Assembly (NCBI GenBank): GCA_002347285.1 | Contig: DDXW01000067.1 | Span: forward strand, 1 to 64,000 | Length of the DNA stretch: 64,000 nucleotides | Direction of reading: 5' to 3' | Source of the DNA: Rhodocyclaceae bacterium UBA2250 | GTDB taxonomy: Bacteria; Pseudomonadota; Gammaproteobacteria; Burkholderiales; Rhodocyclaceae | Part shown: positions 1 through 7,276 of the stretch, in pieces | Layout: every line of letters starts with the position of its first letter | Position numbering within the stretch: the first letter of the stretch is position 1 | Notes under the pieces: generated by a model | Seen by the model: only the letters and a program-made list of their open reading frames with translations | Database searches by the model: none | Told to the model about the DNA's origin: nothing | Program-made: the position numbers and the translations under genes

Positions 1-1
1 C

Positions 2-121
2 GGTTCGGCAATCGCCGCGCTTGTCTCCATGGCGGGATGCACAACCCCGCTGCATCCAGCCACGGGCCAGCGTATCGCCCGACTCCAGGCGTCAAGGGTG
101 CGCTTCGCCGGGCTGCGATAA
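2..121 (+). CDS. possible 3' end of a small lipoprotein gene (partial)
   Basis: An open frame runs in from the left edge and stops at TAA 119-121, giving 39 residues. It reads like the end of a type II signal peptide (LVSMAGC) followed by a short polar tail. The Cys could be a lipid-anchor site, but the -3 residue is Met, which is poor for a lipobox. The tail is only 27 residues and runs into the palindrome at 91-141, so this may be a chance frame. The true start lies outside the window. No family recognised. Confidence 0.22.
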   Translation, partial: GSAIAALVSMAGCTTPLHPATGQRIARLQASRVRFAGLR

Positions 122-141
122 CCCCGCAGCCCGCCCTTGAC
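91..141. repeat. nested inverted repeat (two stacked stems)
   Basis: Outer arms GTCAAGGG (91-98) and CCCTTGAC (134-141) enclose inner arms GGGCTGC (110-116) and GCAGCCC (126-132). Both stems are perfect. The structure is compact and imperfectly symmetric, like a folded REP or recombination site. No coding gene is recognised between it and phnA (122-252). Confidence 0.6.
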
Positions 142-252
142 CCCCGGCCTCGGGCTACCAGCGCCATCACGCACCATTACCCACTCGAAATTCAAAAGAG
201 GCGCTTTATGCAACGTGTTGATGATCTTGAAATACCGCGATTCCTGGCACAC

Positions 253-597
253 CTAGCCAAGCTTCTTCACGAATTCCGATTTCAGCTGCATGGCGCCGAT
301 GCCGTCGATCTTGCAGTCGATATCGTGATCGCCATCGACCAGACGGATGTTCTTCACCTTGGTGCCGACTTTCACGACCAGGGACGATCCCTTGACCTTC
401 AGGTCCTTGATCACGGTGACCGTGTCGCCGTCCTTGAGCACATTGCCGACGGCGTCGCGCACTTCCGTCGTTTCAGAGACCTCCGGCGGGGCGGCGTCCT
501 TCGACCATTCGTGCGCGCATTCGGGGCAGACATACAGGTTGCCGTCCTCGTAGGTGAGTGCGGAGTTGCATTGCGGGCAGTTGGGCAGGGTGCTCAT
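253..597 (-). CDS. phnA: PhnA/YjdM family zinc-ribbon protein
   Basis: A 114-residue protein matching the PhnA (YjdM) family in length and layout. An N-terminal zinc ribbon has CPQC at residues 8-11 and CPEC about 15 residues later, followed by a small beta-barrel domain ([17 protein letters not shown]) and a C-terminal KSEFVKK. Despite its name, the family is not a proven phosphonate enzyme; its exact role is unsettled. It stands alone and is divergent from hypC, with a 117-bp gap holding a short inverted repeat (GCCGGCA 625-631 / TGCCGGC 639-645) in its presumed 5' UTR. Nothing ties it functionally to the hydrogenase locus. Confidence 0.9.
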   Translation of the reverse strand: MSTLPNCPQCNSALTYEDGNLYVCPECAHEWSKDAAPPEVSETTEVRDAVGNVLKDGDTVTVIKDLKVKGSSLVVKVGTKVKNIRLVDGDHDIDCKIDGIGAMQLKSEFVKKLG

Positions 598-714
598 GGC
601 GGACGTATCTGGTTTGCGGGAAAGGCCGGCATCATACCTGCCGGCATGGGGTTATTCGCTTGCGCGTTGTGCAGTTAGAATCTCCACCATCCCCCCTGCC
701 GCCGGAGAACCGCC

Positions 715-969
715 ATGTGCCTCGCCATTCCCGCCCGCGTCGTCGAAATGCCCGATGCAGACACCGCCATCGTCGATCTGGGCGGCGTGCGCAAGGATGT
801 GTCGCTGGCGCTGATCGAGGATGTCGCGGTGGGCGACTACGTGATCGTGCATGTCGGCTTCGCGCTCAACAAGCTCAATCCCGAGGAAGCCGAGAAGACG
901 CTGGCGCTGTTCGCCGAGATGGGCCATCTGGTGGCGGCGCAGGACGATCTGACGGGCAACGCGGCTTGA
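715..969 (+). CDS. hypC: [NiFe] hydrogenase maturation chaperone HypC
   Basis: An 84-residue HypC/HybG-family protein starting MCLAIPARV. The Cys right after the initiator Met is the conserved residue that binds the Fe(CN)2CO unit and the large-subunit precursor. HypC works with HypD to assemble and deliver the Fe(CN)2CO moiety to the active site. GGAG in the leader is spaced well from the ATG. It opens the hydrogenase operon, and its stop overlaps the hypD start. A HybG-type chaperone dedicated to the Hyb large subunit cannot be distinguished by eye. Confidence 0.95.
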   Translation: MCLAIPARVVEMPDADTAIVDLGGVRKDVSLALIEDVAVGDYVIVHVGFALNKLNPEEAEKTLALFAEMGHLVAAQDDLTGNAA

Positions 970-2111
970 AGTACGTCGACGAGTTCCGCGACGGCGAGCT
1001 CGCCAAGGGATTGGCGGCGGCGATCGCCGCGGCGGCGCGGCCGGAGCGGCGCTACGCCTTCATGGAGTTCTGCGGCGGCCATACGCACGCGATCTCGCGC
1101 TACGGCGTGTCGGACCTGCTGCCGCCCAACGTGCGCATGGTGCATGGGCCGGGCTGCCCGGTGTGCGTGCTGCCGATCGGCCGCGTCGACATGGCGATCC
1201 GGCTGGCGCTCGAACACGGTGTCATCCTCTGCAGCTACGGCGACTGCCTGCGCGTGCCGGCGTCGGACGGTCTGTCGCTGCTGAAGGCCAAGTCGCGCGG
1301 CGGCGACGTGCGCATGATCTATTCGGCGGCCGACGCGCTGAAGATCGCCCAGGAGATCCCGGCGCGCCAGGTGGCATTCTTCGCGATCGGCTTCGAGACG
1401 ACGACGCCGCCGACCGCGGTGGTGATCCGGCAGGCCGCCGCGCTCGGCCTGCAGAACTTCAGCGTGCTGTGCTGCCACGTGCTGACGCCGTCGGCGATCA
1501 TGAGCATCCTCGAATCGCCCGAGGTGCGGCGCTGGGGCACGGTGCCGCTCGACGGCTTCGTCGGCCCGGCGCACGTGTCGACCATCATCGGCAGCCGGCC
1601 CTACGAGTTCTTCGCCGAGGAATACGAGAAGCCCGTGGTGATCGCCGGCTTCGAGCCGCTCGACGTGATGCAGGCGGTGCTGATGCTGGTGCGCCAGGTC
1701 AACGACGGCCGCTGCGAGGTCGAGAACGAGTTTACGCGCGCGGTGACGCGCGAGGGCAACCGCAAGGCGCAGGACCTCGTCGCCGGGGTGTTCGAACTGC
1801 GGCGCGCCTTCGAGTGGCGCGGCATGGGCGCCATCCCCTACTCGGCGCTGGCGATCCGGCGCGACTATGCGGCGTTCGACGCCGAGCGGCGTTTCGGGCT
1901 GGCCTACCGCGAAGTGCCCGACCACAAGGCTTGCGATTGCGGCGCGATCCTGCGCGGCGTGAAGACGCCGCGCGATTGCAAGCTGTTCGGCACGGTGTGC
2001 ACGCCCGAGAACCCGATCGGCAGCTGCATGGTCAGCTCGGAAGGCGCCTGCGCCGCGCACTACACCTACGGCCGCTACAAGGACATCGAGACCGCCGGAG
2101 CCGGCGCATGA
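966..2111 (+). CDS. hypD: [NiFe] hydrogenase Fe-(CN)2CO scaffold HypD
   Basis: A 381-residue HypD. I place the start at the TTG at 966, which overlaps the hypC stop (TTGA), because translation from there gives the typical N-terminus KYVDEFRD. Conserved pieces are CGGHTHAI, GPGCPVCV and the C-terminal Cys-rich [4Fe-4S] region (CDCG, then C at KLFGTVC and SSEGAC). HypD is the scaffold on which Fe receives its cyanide ligands (made by HypE/HypF) and CO. Coupled by overlaps to hypC and hypX. hypA, hypB and hypE are not in the window. Confidence 0.95.
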   Translation: MKYVDEFRDGELAKGLAAAIAAAARPERRYAFMEFCGGHTHAISRYGVSDLLPPNVRMVHGPGCPVCVLPIGRVDMAIRLALEHGVILCSYGDCLRVPASDGLSLLKAKSRGGDVRMIYSAADALKIAQEIPARQVAFFAIGFETTTPPTAVVIRQAAALGLQNFSVLCCHVLTPSAIMSILESPEVRRWGTVPLDGFVGPAHVSTIIGSRPYEFFAEEYEKPVVIAGFEPLDVMQAVLMLVRQVNDGRCEVENEFTRAVTREGNRKAQDLVAGVFELRRAFEWRGMGAIPYSALAIRRDYAAFDAERRFGLAYREVPDHKACDCGAILRGVKTPRDCKLFGTVCTPENPIGSCMVSSEGACAAHYTYGRYKDIETAGAGA

Positions 2112-3799
2112 GAATCCTGTTTCTCACCCACAGCTTCAACAGTCTGACGCAGCGGCTGTTCGCCGAGCTGACGGCGCTCGGCCACGAGATCGCGGTCGAG
2201 TTCGACATCGCCGACAGCGTCAGCGAAGAAGCGGTGCGGCTGTTCGCGCCCGACCTGATCCTCGCGCCCTTCCTCAAGCGCGCGATTCCCGAAGCGATCT
2301 GGAGGCATCACCTGTGCTGGATCGTGCATCCGGGCGTGGTCGGCGACCGCGGCCCGTCGGCGCTCGACTGGGCGATCATGAACGGCGAAACGGCATGGGG
2401 CGTTACGGTGCTGCAGGCCGAGGCAGAGATGGACGCCGGCCCGGTGTGGGCGACGGCGACCTTCCCGATGCGCCGCGCGAAGAAGGCGAGCCTCTACCGC
2501 CGCGAGGTCACCGAGGCGGCGCTCGCCGCGGTCAAGGAAGCGCTGGCCAGGCTCGAGCACGGCGCGCGGCCGATGCCGCTCGATGCGCATCCCGAGGCGC
2601 GCGGCCAGCTGCGGCCGGTGATGAAGCAGGCCGACCGCGCCATCGACTGGAACCGTGACACGACGGCCGCCGTCCTGCGCAAGATCGACGCGGCCGACGG
2701 CTTTCCGGGCGTCGCCGACAGCCTGTTTTCCCAGCCCTGCCATCTCTACGACGCCTGGCCGGAGGAGCGGCTCGAAGGCAGGCCGGGCGAGGTGATCGCG
2801 CGGCGCGAGACCGCGCTGTGCCGCGCCACCGTCGACGGCGCTGTCTGGATTGGCCATGTGCGCCGCGCCGCCAGCGCCGAGTTTCCGCAGGCGATCAAGC
2901 TGCCCGCGACCGTGGCCTTCGCCGCCGAGAGCGCGGCCGTGCCCGAGGCGCCGCTGGCGGGCTGGTTCGCCGCCGACCACGCGACCTGGCAGGACATCCG
3001 CTACGAGGAAAATGGCGACGTCGGCTTCCTGCACTTCGACTTCTACAACGGCGCGATGGGCACGCGCCAGTGCGGGCGCCTGCGCGATGCCTTCCTCTGG
3101 GCGGCGGGCCAGCCGACCAAAGTGATCGTGCTGGCGGGCGGCGCCGACTTCTGGTCGAACGGCATCCATCTGAATCTGATCGAGTGCGCCGCCAGCCCGG
3201 CCGACGAATCGTGGGCCAACATCAACGCCATCGACGATCTGGCCGAGGCGATCCTGCGCTGCGACAGCCACCTGACCGTCGCCGCGCTCGGCGCCAACGC
3301 CGGCGCCGGCGGCTGCTTCCTGGCGCGCGCCTGCGACCGGGTCTGGGCGAAGGACGGCGTGGTGCTCAACCCGCACTACAAGAACATGGGCAATCTCTAC
3401 GGCTCGGAGTTCTGGACCTACCTGCTGCCGCAGCGGGTCGGCGCCGACGGCGCGGCGGCGATCATGCGCCATCGCCTGCCGATGCTGGCGGCCGAGGCGG
3501 CGCAGCGCGGCTTCTACGACGCCGCCCTGCCGGCGCCGAGTTTCCATCTCGAGGTCGCGCACCATGCCGCCGAACTGGCGGGCGCCGCCTGGGCGCAACG
3601 GATCGCGGAGAAGCGCGCGCACCGCGCCCGCGACGAGGCGGAAAAGCCGCTCGCGGCGTACCGCGCGGCCGAGCTGGCCGAGATGCGCCGCAACTTCTAC
3701 GGCTTCGACCCGAGCTACCACGTCGCGCGCTGGCATTTCGTCGCCAAGTCGCCGCAGTCGTGGACGCCGCGCCATCTGGCCGCGCATCGGAGCGGATAA
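2108..3799 (+). CDS. hypX: hydrogenase maturation factor HypX (CO-ligand synthesis)
   Basis: A 563-residue HypX/HoxX protein; ATG overlaps the hypD stop (ATGA). The N-terminal half (about 1-260) resembles formyl-tetrahydrofolate transferases/hydrolases (HPGVVGDRGPSALDW). The C-terminal half (about 280-540) is an enoyl-CoA hydratase/crotonase fold (GGADFWSNGIHLNLI, NAGAGGCFLARACDR). In Ralstonia and Aquifex the family makes the active-site CO from formyl-THF under air. Two copies of the dispersed repeat lie in the frame: 2861-2884 read as RAASAEF, at the junction of the halves, and 3520-3543 read as LPAPSF near the C-terminus. The frame is intact, so the gene looks functional. Confidence 0.93.
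   Translation: MRILFLTHSFNSLTQRLFAELTALGHEIAVEFDIADSVSEEAVRLFAPDLILAPFLKRAIPEAIWRHHLCWIVHPGVVGDRGPSALDWAIMNGETAWGVTVLQAEAEMDAGPVWATATFPMRRAKKASLYRREVTEAALAAVKEALARLEHGARPMPLDAHPEARGQLRPVMKQADRAIDWNRDTTAAVLRKIDAADGFPGVADSLFSQPCHLYDAWPEERLEGRPGEVIARRETALCRATVDGAVWIGHVRRAASAEFPQAIKLPATVAFAAESAAVPEAPLAGWFAADHATWQDIRYEENGDVGFLHFDFYNGAMGTRQCGRLRDAFLWAAGQPTKVIVLAGGADFWSNGIHLNLIECAASPADESWANINAIDDLAEAILRCDSHLTVAALGANAGAGGCFLARACDRVWAKDGVVLNPHYKNMGNLYGSEFWTYLLPQRVGADGAAAIMRHRLPMLAAEAAQRGFYDAALPAPSFHLEVAHHAAELAGAAWAQRIAEKRAHRARDEAEKPLAAYRAAELAEMRRNFYGFDPSYHVARWHFVAKSPQSWTPRHLAAHRSG
2861..2884 (-). repeat. dispersed GC-rich repeat, copy 1 (inside hypX)
   Basis: Matches the repeat core on the minus strand with about one mismatch. 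It is read in the hypX frame as RAASAEF, around residues 252-259, in the linker between the two enzyme halves. Confidence 0.8.
3520..3543 (-). repeat. dispersed GC-rich repeat, copy 2 (inside hypX)
   Basis: About two mismatches to the consensus, minus orientation. It is read in a different frame from copy 1, giving ALPAPSF at about residues 471-479. Confidence 0.65.
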
Positions 3800-3837
3800 A
3801 CCATAATAAATAACTCGGATATATGAATAAAATTAGT

Positions 3838-3879
3838 TTGATGCAGATCAAAACCCCCCGGTAGCGAGCTTGCTAGAAA
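3838..3879 (+). promoter_or_regulatory. FNR/ANR box and class II promoter of hybO
   Basis: TTGATGCAGATCAA at 3838-3851 is a perfect match to the FNR-family half-sites (TTGAT-N4-ATCAA), in an AT-rich stretch unlike its surroundings. A -10-like TAGAAA at 3874-3879 puts a start near 3886, so the box is centred at about -41.5, the class II activator position. A strong AAGGAGG precedes hybO. Inferred meaning: hydrogenase structural genes are induced under low oxygen. Confidence 0.75.
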
Positions 3880-3906
3880 CATGCAACTTGCAAGAAGGAG
3901 GAACTC

Positions 3907-5073
3907 ATGAGTGCATCGATCTTTGATATTGCCCAAGGGGATCTGGCGGCAGTCGAGCAGCGGTTGCGCATGCCGCGGCGCGAATTTCTCCAGTTCTGCA
4001 CCACGGTCGCGGCGACGTTGGGTCTGCCGGCCGGCGCCGAGGCGGCGGTCGCCAAGGCCGTCGAATCGGCCAAGCGGCCGTCGGTGATCTGGCTGCATTT
4101 CCAGGAATGCACCGGCTGCTCGGAATCGCTGCTGCGCGCCGAGCATCCGACGCTGGAAAAGCTGATTTTCGACGTCATCTCGCTCGACTACCACGAGACG
4201 CTGATGGCCGCCGCCGGCCACCAGGCCGAGAAGGCGCGCAAGGATGCGATGGCCCAGCACAAGGGCAAGTACATCCTCGTCGTCGAAGGCGCGATTCCGA
4301 CCAAGCAGAACGGCATCTATTGCAAGATCGGCGGCCATACCGCGGTCGATCTGGTCAAGGAATGCGCGGCCGACGCGGCGGCGGTGATCGCCATCGGCTC
4401 CTGCGCCTCCTGGGGCGGCATGCCCTCGACCGATCCGAACCCGACCGGCGCATCGAGCGTCGCCGAGGTGCTCGGCAAACCCGTGGCGACCATCCCCGGC
4501 TGCCCGCCCAACCCCTACAACTTCCTCGCGACAGCAGTGCATTTCCTCACCTTCGGCAAGCTGCCCGCCACCGACAAGCTCGGCCGGCCGTTGTTCGCCT
4601 ACGGCCGCCTGATCCACGAGAACTGCGAGCGGCGCGCCCACTTCGATGCCGGCCGCTTCGCGATGGCCTTCGGCGACGAAGGCCACCGGAAAGGCTACTG
4701 CCTCTACAAGCTCGGCTGCAAGGGGCCGGAAACCTATGCCAACTGCCCGACGCTGGGCTTCGGCGACGCGGGCGAGGGCAACTGGCCGGTCGGCTGCGGC
4801 CATCCCTGCATCGGCTGCACGGAAAAGGGCGTCGGCTTCGCCAAGCCGATCCACAGCATGGCGAAGATGCTCAACGTGGCGCCGCCGCTGCAGTATCCGC
4901 GCATCGCCGAGGAGATCGGCAAGGGATCGAACTTCGCCTCGGCCGCCGCGCTCGCGGCGATCGCCGGGGCGGCGGCCGGTGGCGCGGTGATGTTGGCGAA
5001 GAACCTCGGCCTGTCGCACCAGGCCGCCGAACTGGAAAAAGCCAAAGAAGCCAAAACCAAAGCGGAGGCGTGA
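3907..5073 (+). CDS. hybO: [NiFe] hydrogenase small subunit (group 1, Hyb type)
   Basis: A 388-residue small subunit. The Tat motif RREFLQFC near residue 19 and following hydrophobic stretch direct export with the large subunit. Cluster ligands include ECTGCSES (proximal), GSCASWGG, PGCPPNP, the CLYKLGCKGP region and CGHPCIGCTEKG. A C-terminal Ala/Gly-rich helix (about residues 342-362) should anchor it in the membrane. Both extra-Cys positions of oxygen-tolerant enzymes are Gly here (CTGC, SWGG), so it is a standard-type enzyme. Small-FeS-membrane-large order matches E. coli hybOABC. It oxidises H2 in the periplasm and passes electrons to HybA/HybB. Confidence 0.95.
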   Translation: MSASIFDIAQGDLAAVEQRLRMPRREFLQFCTTVAATLGLPAGAEAAVAKAVESAKRPSVIWLHFQECTGCSESLLRAEHPTLEKLIFDVISLDYHETLMAAAGHQAEKARKDAMAQHKGKYILVVEGAIPTKQNGIYCKIGGHTAVDLVKECAADAAAVIAIGSCASWGGMPSTDPNPTGASSVAEVLGKPVATIPGCPPNPYNFLATAVHFLTFGKLPATDKLGRPLFAYGRLIHENCERRAHFDAGRFAMAFGDEGHRKGYCLYKLGCKGPETYANCPTLGFGDAGEGNWPVGCGHPCIGCTEKGVGFAKPIHSMAKMLNVAPPLQYPRIAEEIGKGSNFASAAALAAIAGAAAGGAVMLAKNLGLSHQAAELEKAKEAKTKAEA

Positions 5074-5074
5074 G

Positions 5075-6118
5075 ATGACCACCCGACGCAATTTTCTGAA
5101 AGGCGCGCTGGCGGCGACCGGCGCGATCGTCGGTTCCGGCGGGACGGCGGGCGTCCAGGCGCGCGAGACCCGCAAGGTCCCGCCCGAGGCGCTCGGCCTG
5201 CTCTACGATGCGACGCTGTGCGTGGGCTGCAAGGCCTGCGTGGCGGCCTGCAAGGAGGCGAACGGCAACCCGCCGGAGTTCAACACCGTCGATCAGTTGT
5301 GGGACACGCCGCTCGACACCAGCGGCGACACCTTCAACATCATCAAGATGTACCGCAACGGCACGATGGAGACGAAGGACGCCGAGACCAACGGCTATTC
5401 CTTCATGAAGACCTCGTGCATGCACTGCGCCGATCCGAGCTGCGTGTCGGCCTGCCCGGTGTCGGCGATGACCAAGAACCCGGTCAACGGCATCGTCGAA
5501 TACAACCCGGACAAGTGCATCGGCTGCCGCTACTGCGTGCTGGCCTGTCCGTTCGGCATCCCGAAGTATCAGTTCAACGATCCCCTGGGCCGCATCGGCA
5601 AGTGCGAGCTCTGCCGCCACCGCCACAAGGACGGCCATTACTCGGCCTGCGCCGAGGTCTGCCCGACCGGGGCGACGCTGTTCGGCCGCACCGAAGACCT
5701 GCTCGCCGAGGCGAAGCGCCGTCTGGCACTGAAGCCCGGCAGCATCACCACCTATCCGCGCGGCCGTCTGCGTCCTGCGCAGGAGAAGGCGCTGCAGGGC
5801 AAGGACACCGGCGAGGGCAACAAGGCGCGCCACGGCTGGCGCCACGAGCCGGATCAGAGCTACGAAGGCGTCGTCGGCAATTACCAGCAGCACGTCTATG
5901 GCGAGCAGGAATACGGCGGCACGCAGGTGGTCAAGCTGTCCGGCGTGCCTTTCGAGAAGGTCGGCATGCCGAAGCTGCCGCCTTATTCCTCGGCGGCGAC
6001 GTCGGAGACGATCCAGCACACGCTGTACGGCGGCCTGCTGATGCCGATCGCCGTGCTGGGCGCGCTGACCTGGGTGGCCAAGCGCAACGTCAAGCCTGAA
6101 GAGGGAGAAGAAGAATGA
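5075..6118 (+). CDS. hybA: hydrogenase iron-sulfur subunit HybA
   Basis: A 347-residue periplasmic ferredoxin-like subunit. It begins with a Tat signal (TTRRNFLKGALA) and carries four Cys groups for [4Fe-4S] clusters: CVGCKACVAAC, CMHCADPSCVSAC, CIGCRYCVLAC and CELC...CAEVC. A hydrophobic helix near the C-terminus (GGLLMPIAVLGALTWVA) fits HybA membrane anchoring. It links HybO to the quinone-reactive HybB. It starts one base after the hybO stop and overlaps hybB by ATGA. DsrO is a paralogous protein in the same window. Confidence 0.93.
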   Translation: MTTRRNFLKGALAATGAIVGSGGTAGVQARETRKVPPEALGLLYDATLCVGCKACVAACKEANGNPPEFNTVDQLWDTPLDTSGDTFNIIKMYRNGTMETKDAETNGYSFMKTSCMHCADPSCVSACPVSAMTKNPVNGIVEYNPDKCIGCRYCVLACPFGIPKYQFNDPLGRIGKCELCRHRHKDGHYSACAEVCPTGATLFGRTEDLLAEAKRRLALKPGSITTYPRGRLRPAQEKALQGKDTGEGNKARHGWRHEPDQSYEGVVGNYQQHVYGEQEYGGTQVVKLSGVPFEKVGMPKLPPYSSAATSETIQHTLYGGLLMPIAVLGALTWVAKRNVKPEEGEEE

Positions 6119-7260
6119 GCGCCCAACATCATGCGAAACCGGCGCCGGTCGGCGGGCCGCTGTTCAACGGCGTCACGCTGATCGCCGGCATCCTGATCGC
6201 CATCATGGCGGTGATCCTGCTGGTGCGCTTCTTCTACGGCCTCGGCAGCGTCACGGCAATGAACGACGGCTACCCGTGGGGCATCTGGATCGTCGTCGAC
6301 GTGATGATCGGCTCGGCCTTCGCCTGCGGCGGCTTTTCGGTGGCGATGCTGGTCTACATCTTCAACAAGGGCGAATACCACCCCCTGGTGCGGCCCGCGC
6401 TGCTGGCGAGCCTGTTCGGCTACACGCTCGCCGGTATCGGCGTCGTGTTCGACCTGGGCCGCTGGTGGAACGTCTGGAACATGTACTGGCCCTGGTCGGT
6501 GAACCTGAACTCGGTGATGTTCGAGGTGGCGATCTGCATCACGCTCTACATCGTCGTGATGTGGATCGAGTTCTCGCCGGTCGTGATGGAGAAGTACGGC
6601 CTGTACGAACTCAAGAAGAAGATCGGCAAGTACATGTTCTTCATCATCGCGCTCGGAACGCTGCTGCCGATGATGCACCAGTCTTCGCTCGGCACGATGT
6701 GGGTGGTGCTCGGCACGCAGGTGCATCCGCTCTGGCAGACCCCGATGGTGCCGCTGCTGTTCCTGCTCACCGCCGTCATCATGGGCTACGCGGTGGTGCT
6801 GTTCGAGTCCTGCGTGGCGTCCTCCGCCTACCGGCGCAGCATCGAGATGAACCTGCTGACGCCGATGGCCAAGGTGATGCTCGGCATCGTCGCTGCGTAC
6901 ATCGTCGTGCGGCTGGCCGACCTGCTCGTGCGCGGCGCATTCGGCCTGGCGTTCGAAATGACGCTCGAGTCCGTGATGTTCTGGTTCGAGATGGCCTGCT
7001 TCGTCGCCCCGTTCTTCGTCATCGGCACCGAAGCGCAGCGCCGCAATCCGGCGCGGCTGTTCATCGGCGGCATCCTGCTGATGCTCGGCGGCTCCCTGCT
7101 GCGGTTGAACGGCTTCCTGATCGGCTACGAGACCGGCGGCGGCTACCAGTATTTCCCGTCGCTGCCCGAGCTGATGGTCACCGTCGGCATGTTCGCTACC
7201 GAAGTTCTCGGCTACATCGTCATTACCCGCCGCTTCCCGGTCCTTCCGCGCGAAGCCTGA
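6115..7260 (+). CDS. hybB: hydrogenase integral membrane subunit HybB (NrfD/PsrC family)
   Basis: A 381-residue polytopic protein with about 8-10 hydrophobic segments beginning LFNGVTLIAGILIAIMAVILLV. It belongs to the NrfD/PsrC/HybB family of quinone-interacting subunits. It carries electrons between HybA and the quinone pool and, in E. coli Hyd-2, supports charge translocation. Its length matches HybB. It overlaps hybA (ATGA) and is followed closely by hybC. DsrP is the related subunit in the dsr complex. Confidence 0.93.
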   Translation: MSAQHHAKPAPVGGPLFNGVTLIAGILIAIMAVILLVRFFYGLGSVTAMNDGYPWGIWIVVDVMIGSAFACGGFSVAMLVYIFNKGEYHPLVRPALLASLFGYTLAGIGVVFDLGRWWNVWNMYWPWSVNLNSVMFEVAICITLYIVVMWIEFSPVVMEKYGLYELKKKIGKYMFFIIALGTLLPMMHQSSLGTMWVVLGTQVHPLWQTPMVPLLFLLTAVIMGYAVVLFESCVASSAYRRSIEMNLLTPMAKVMLGIVAAYIVVRLADLLVRGAFGLAFEMTLESVMFWFEMACFVAPFFVIGTEAQRRNPARLFIGGILLMLGGSLLRLNGFLIGYETGGGYQYFPSLPELMVTVGMFATEVLGYIVITRRFPVLPREA

Positions 7261-7276
7261 TCGATTGGAGATAAAA

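Noticed and set aside
91..141. Integron attC or group II intron end
   Set aside because: No integrase, intron-encoded protein or recognised core site is present in the window.
3907..5073. Oxygen-tolerant (group 1d-like) hydrogenase small subunit
   Set aside because: Both extra Cys positions near the proximal cluster are Gly, and the gene order matches Hyb (small-FeS-membrane-large).
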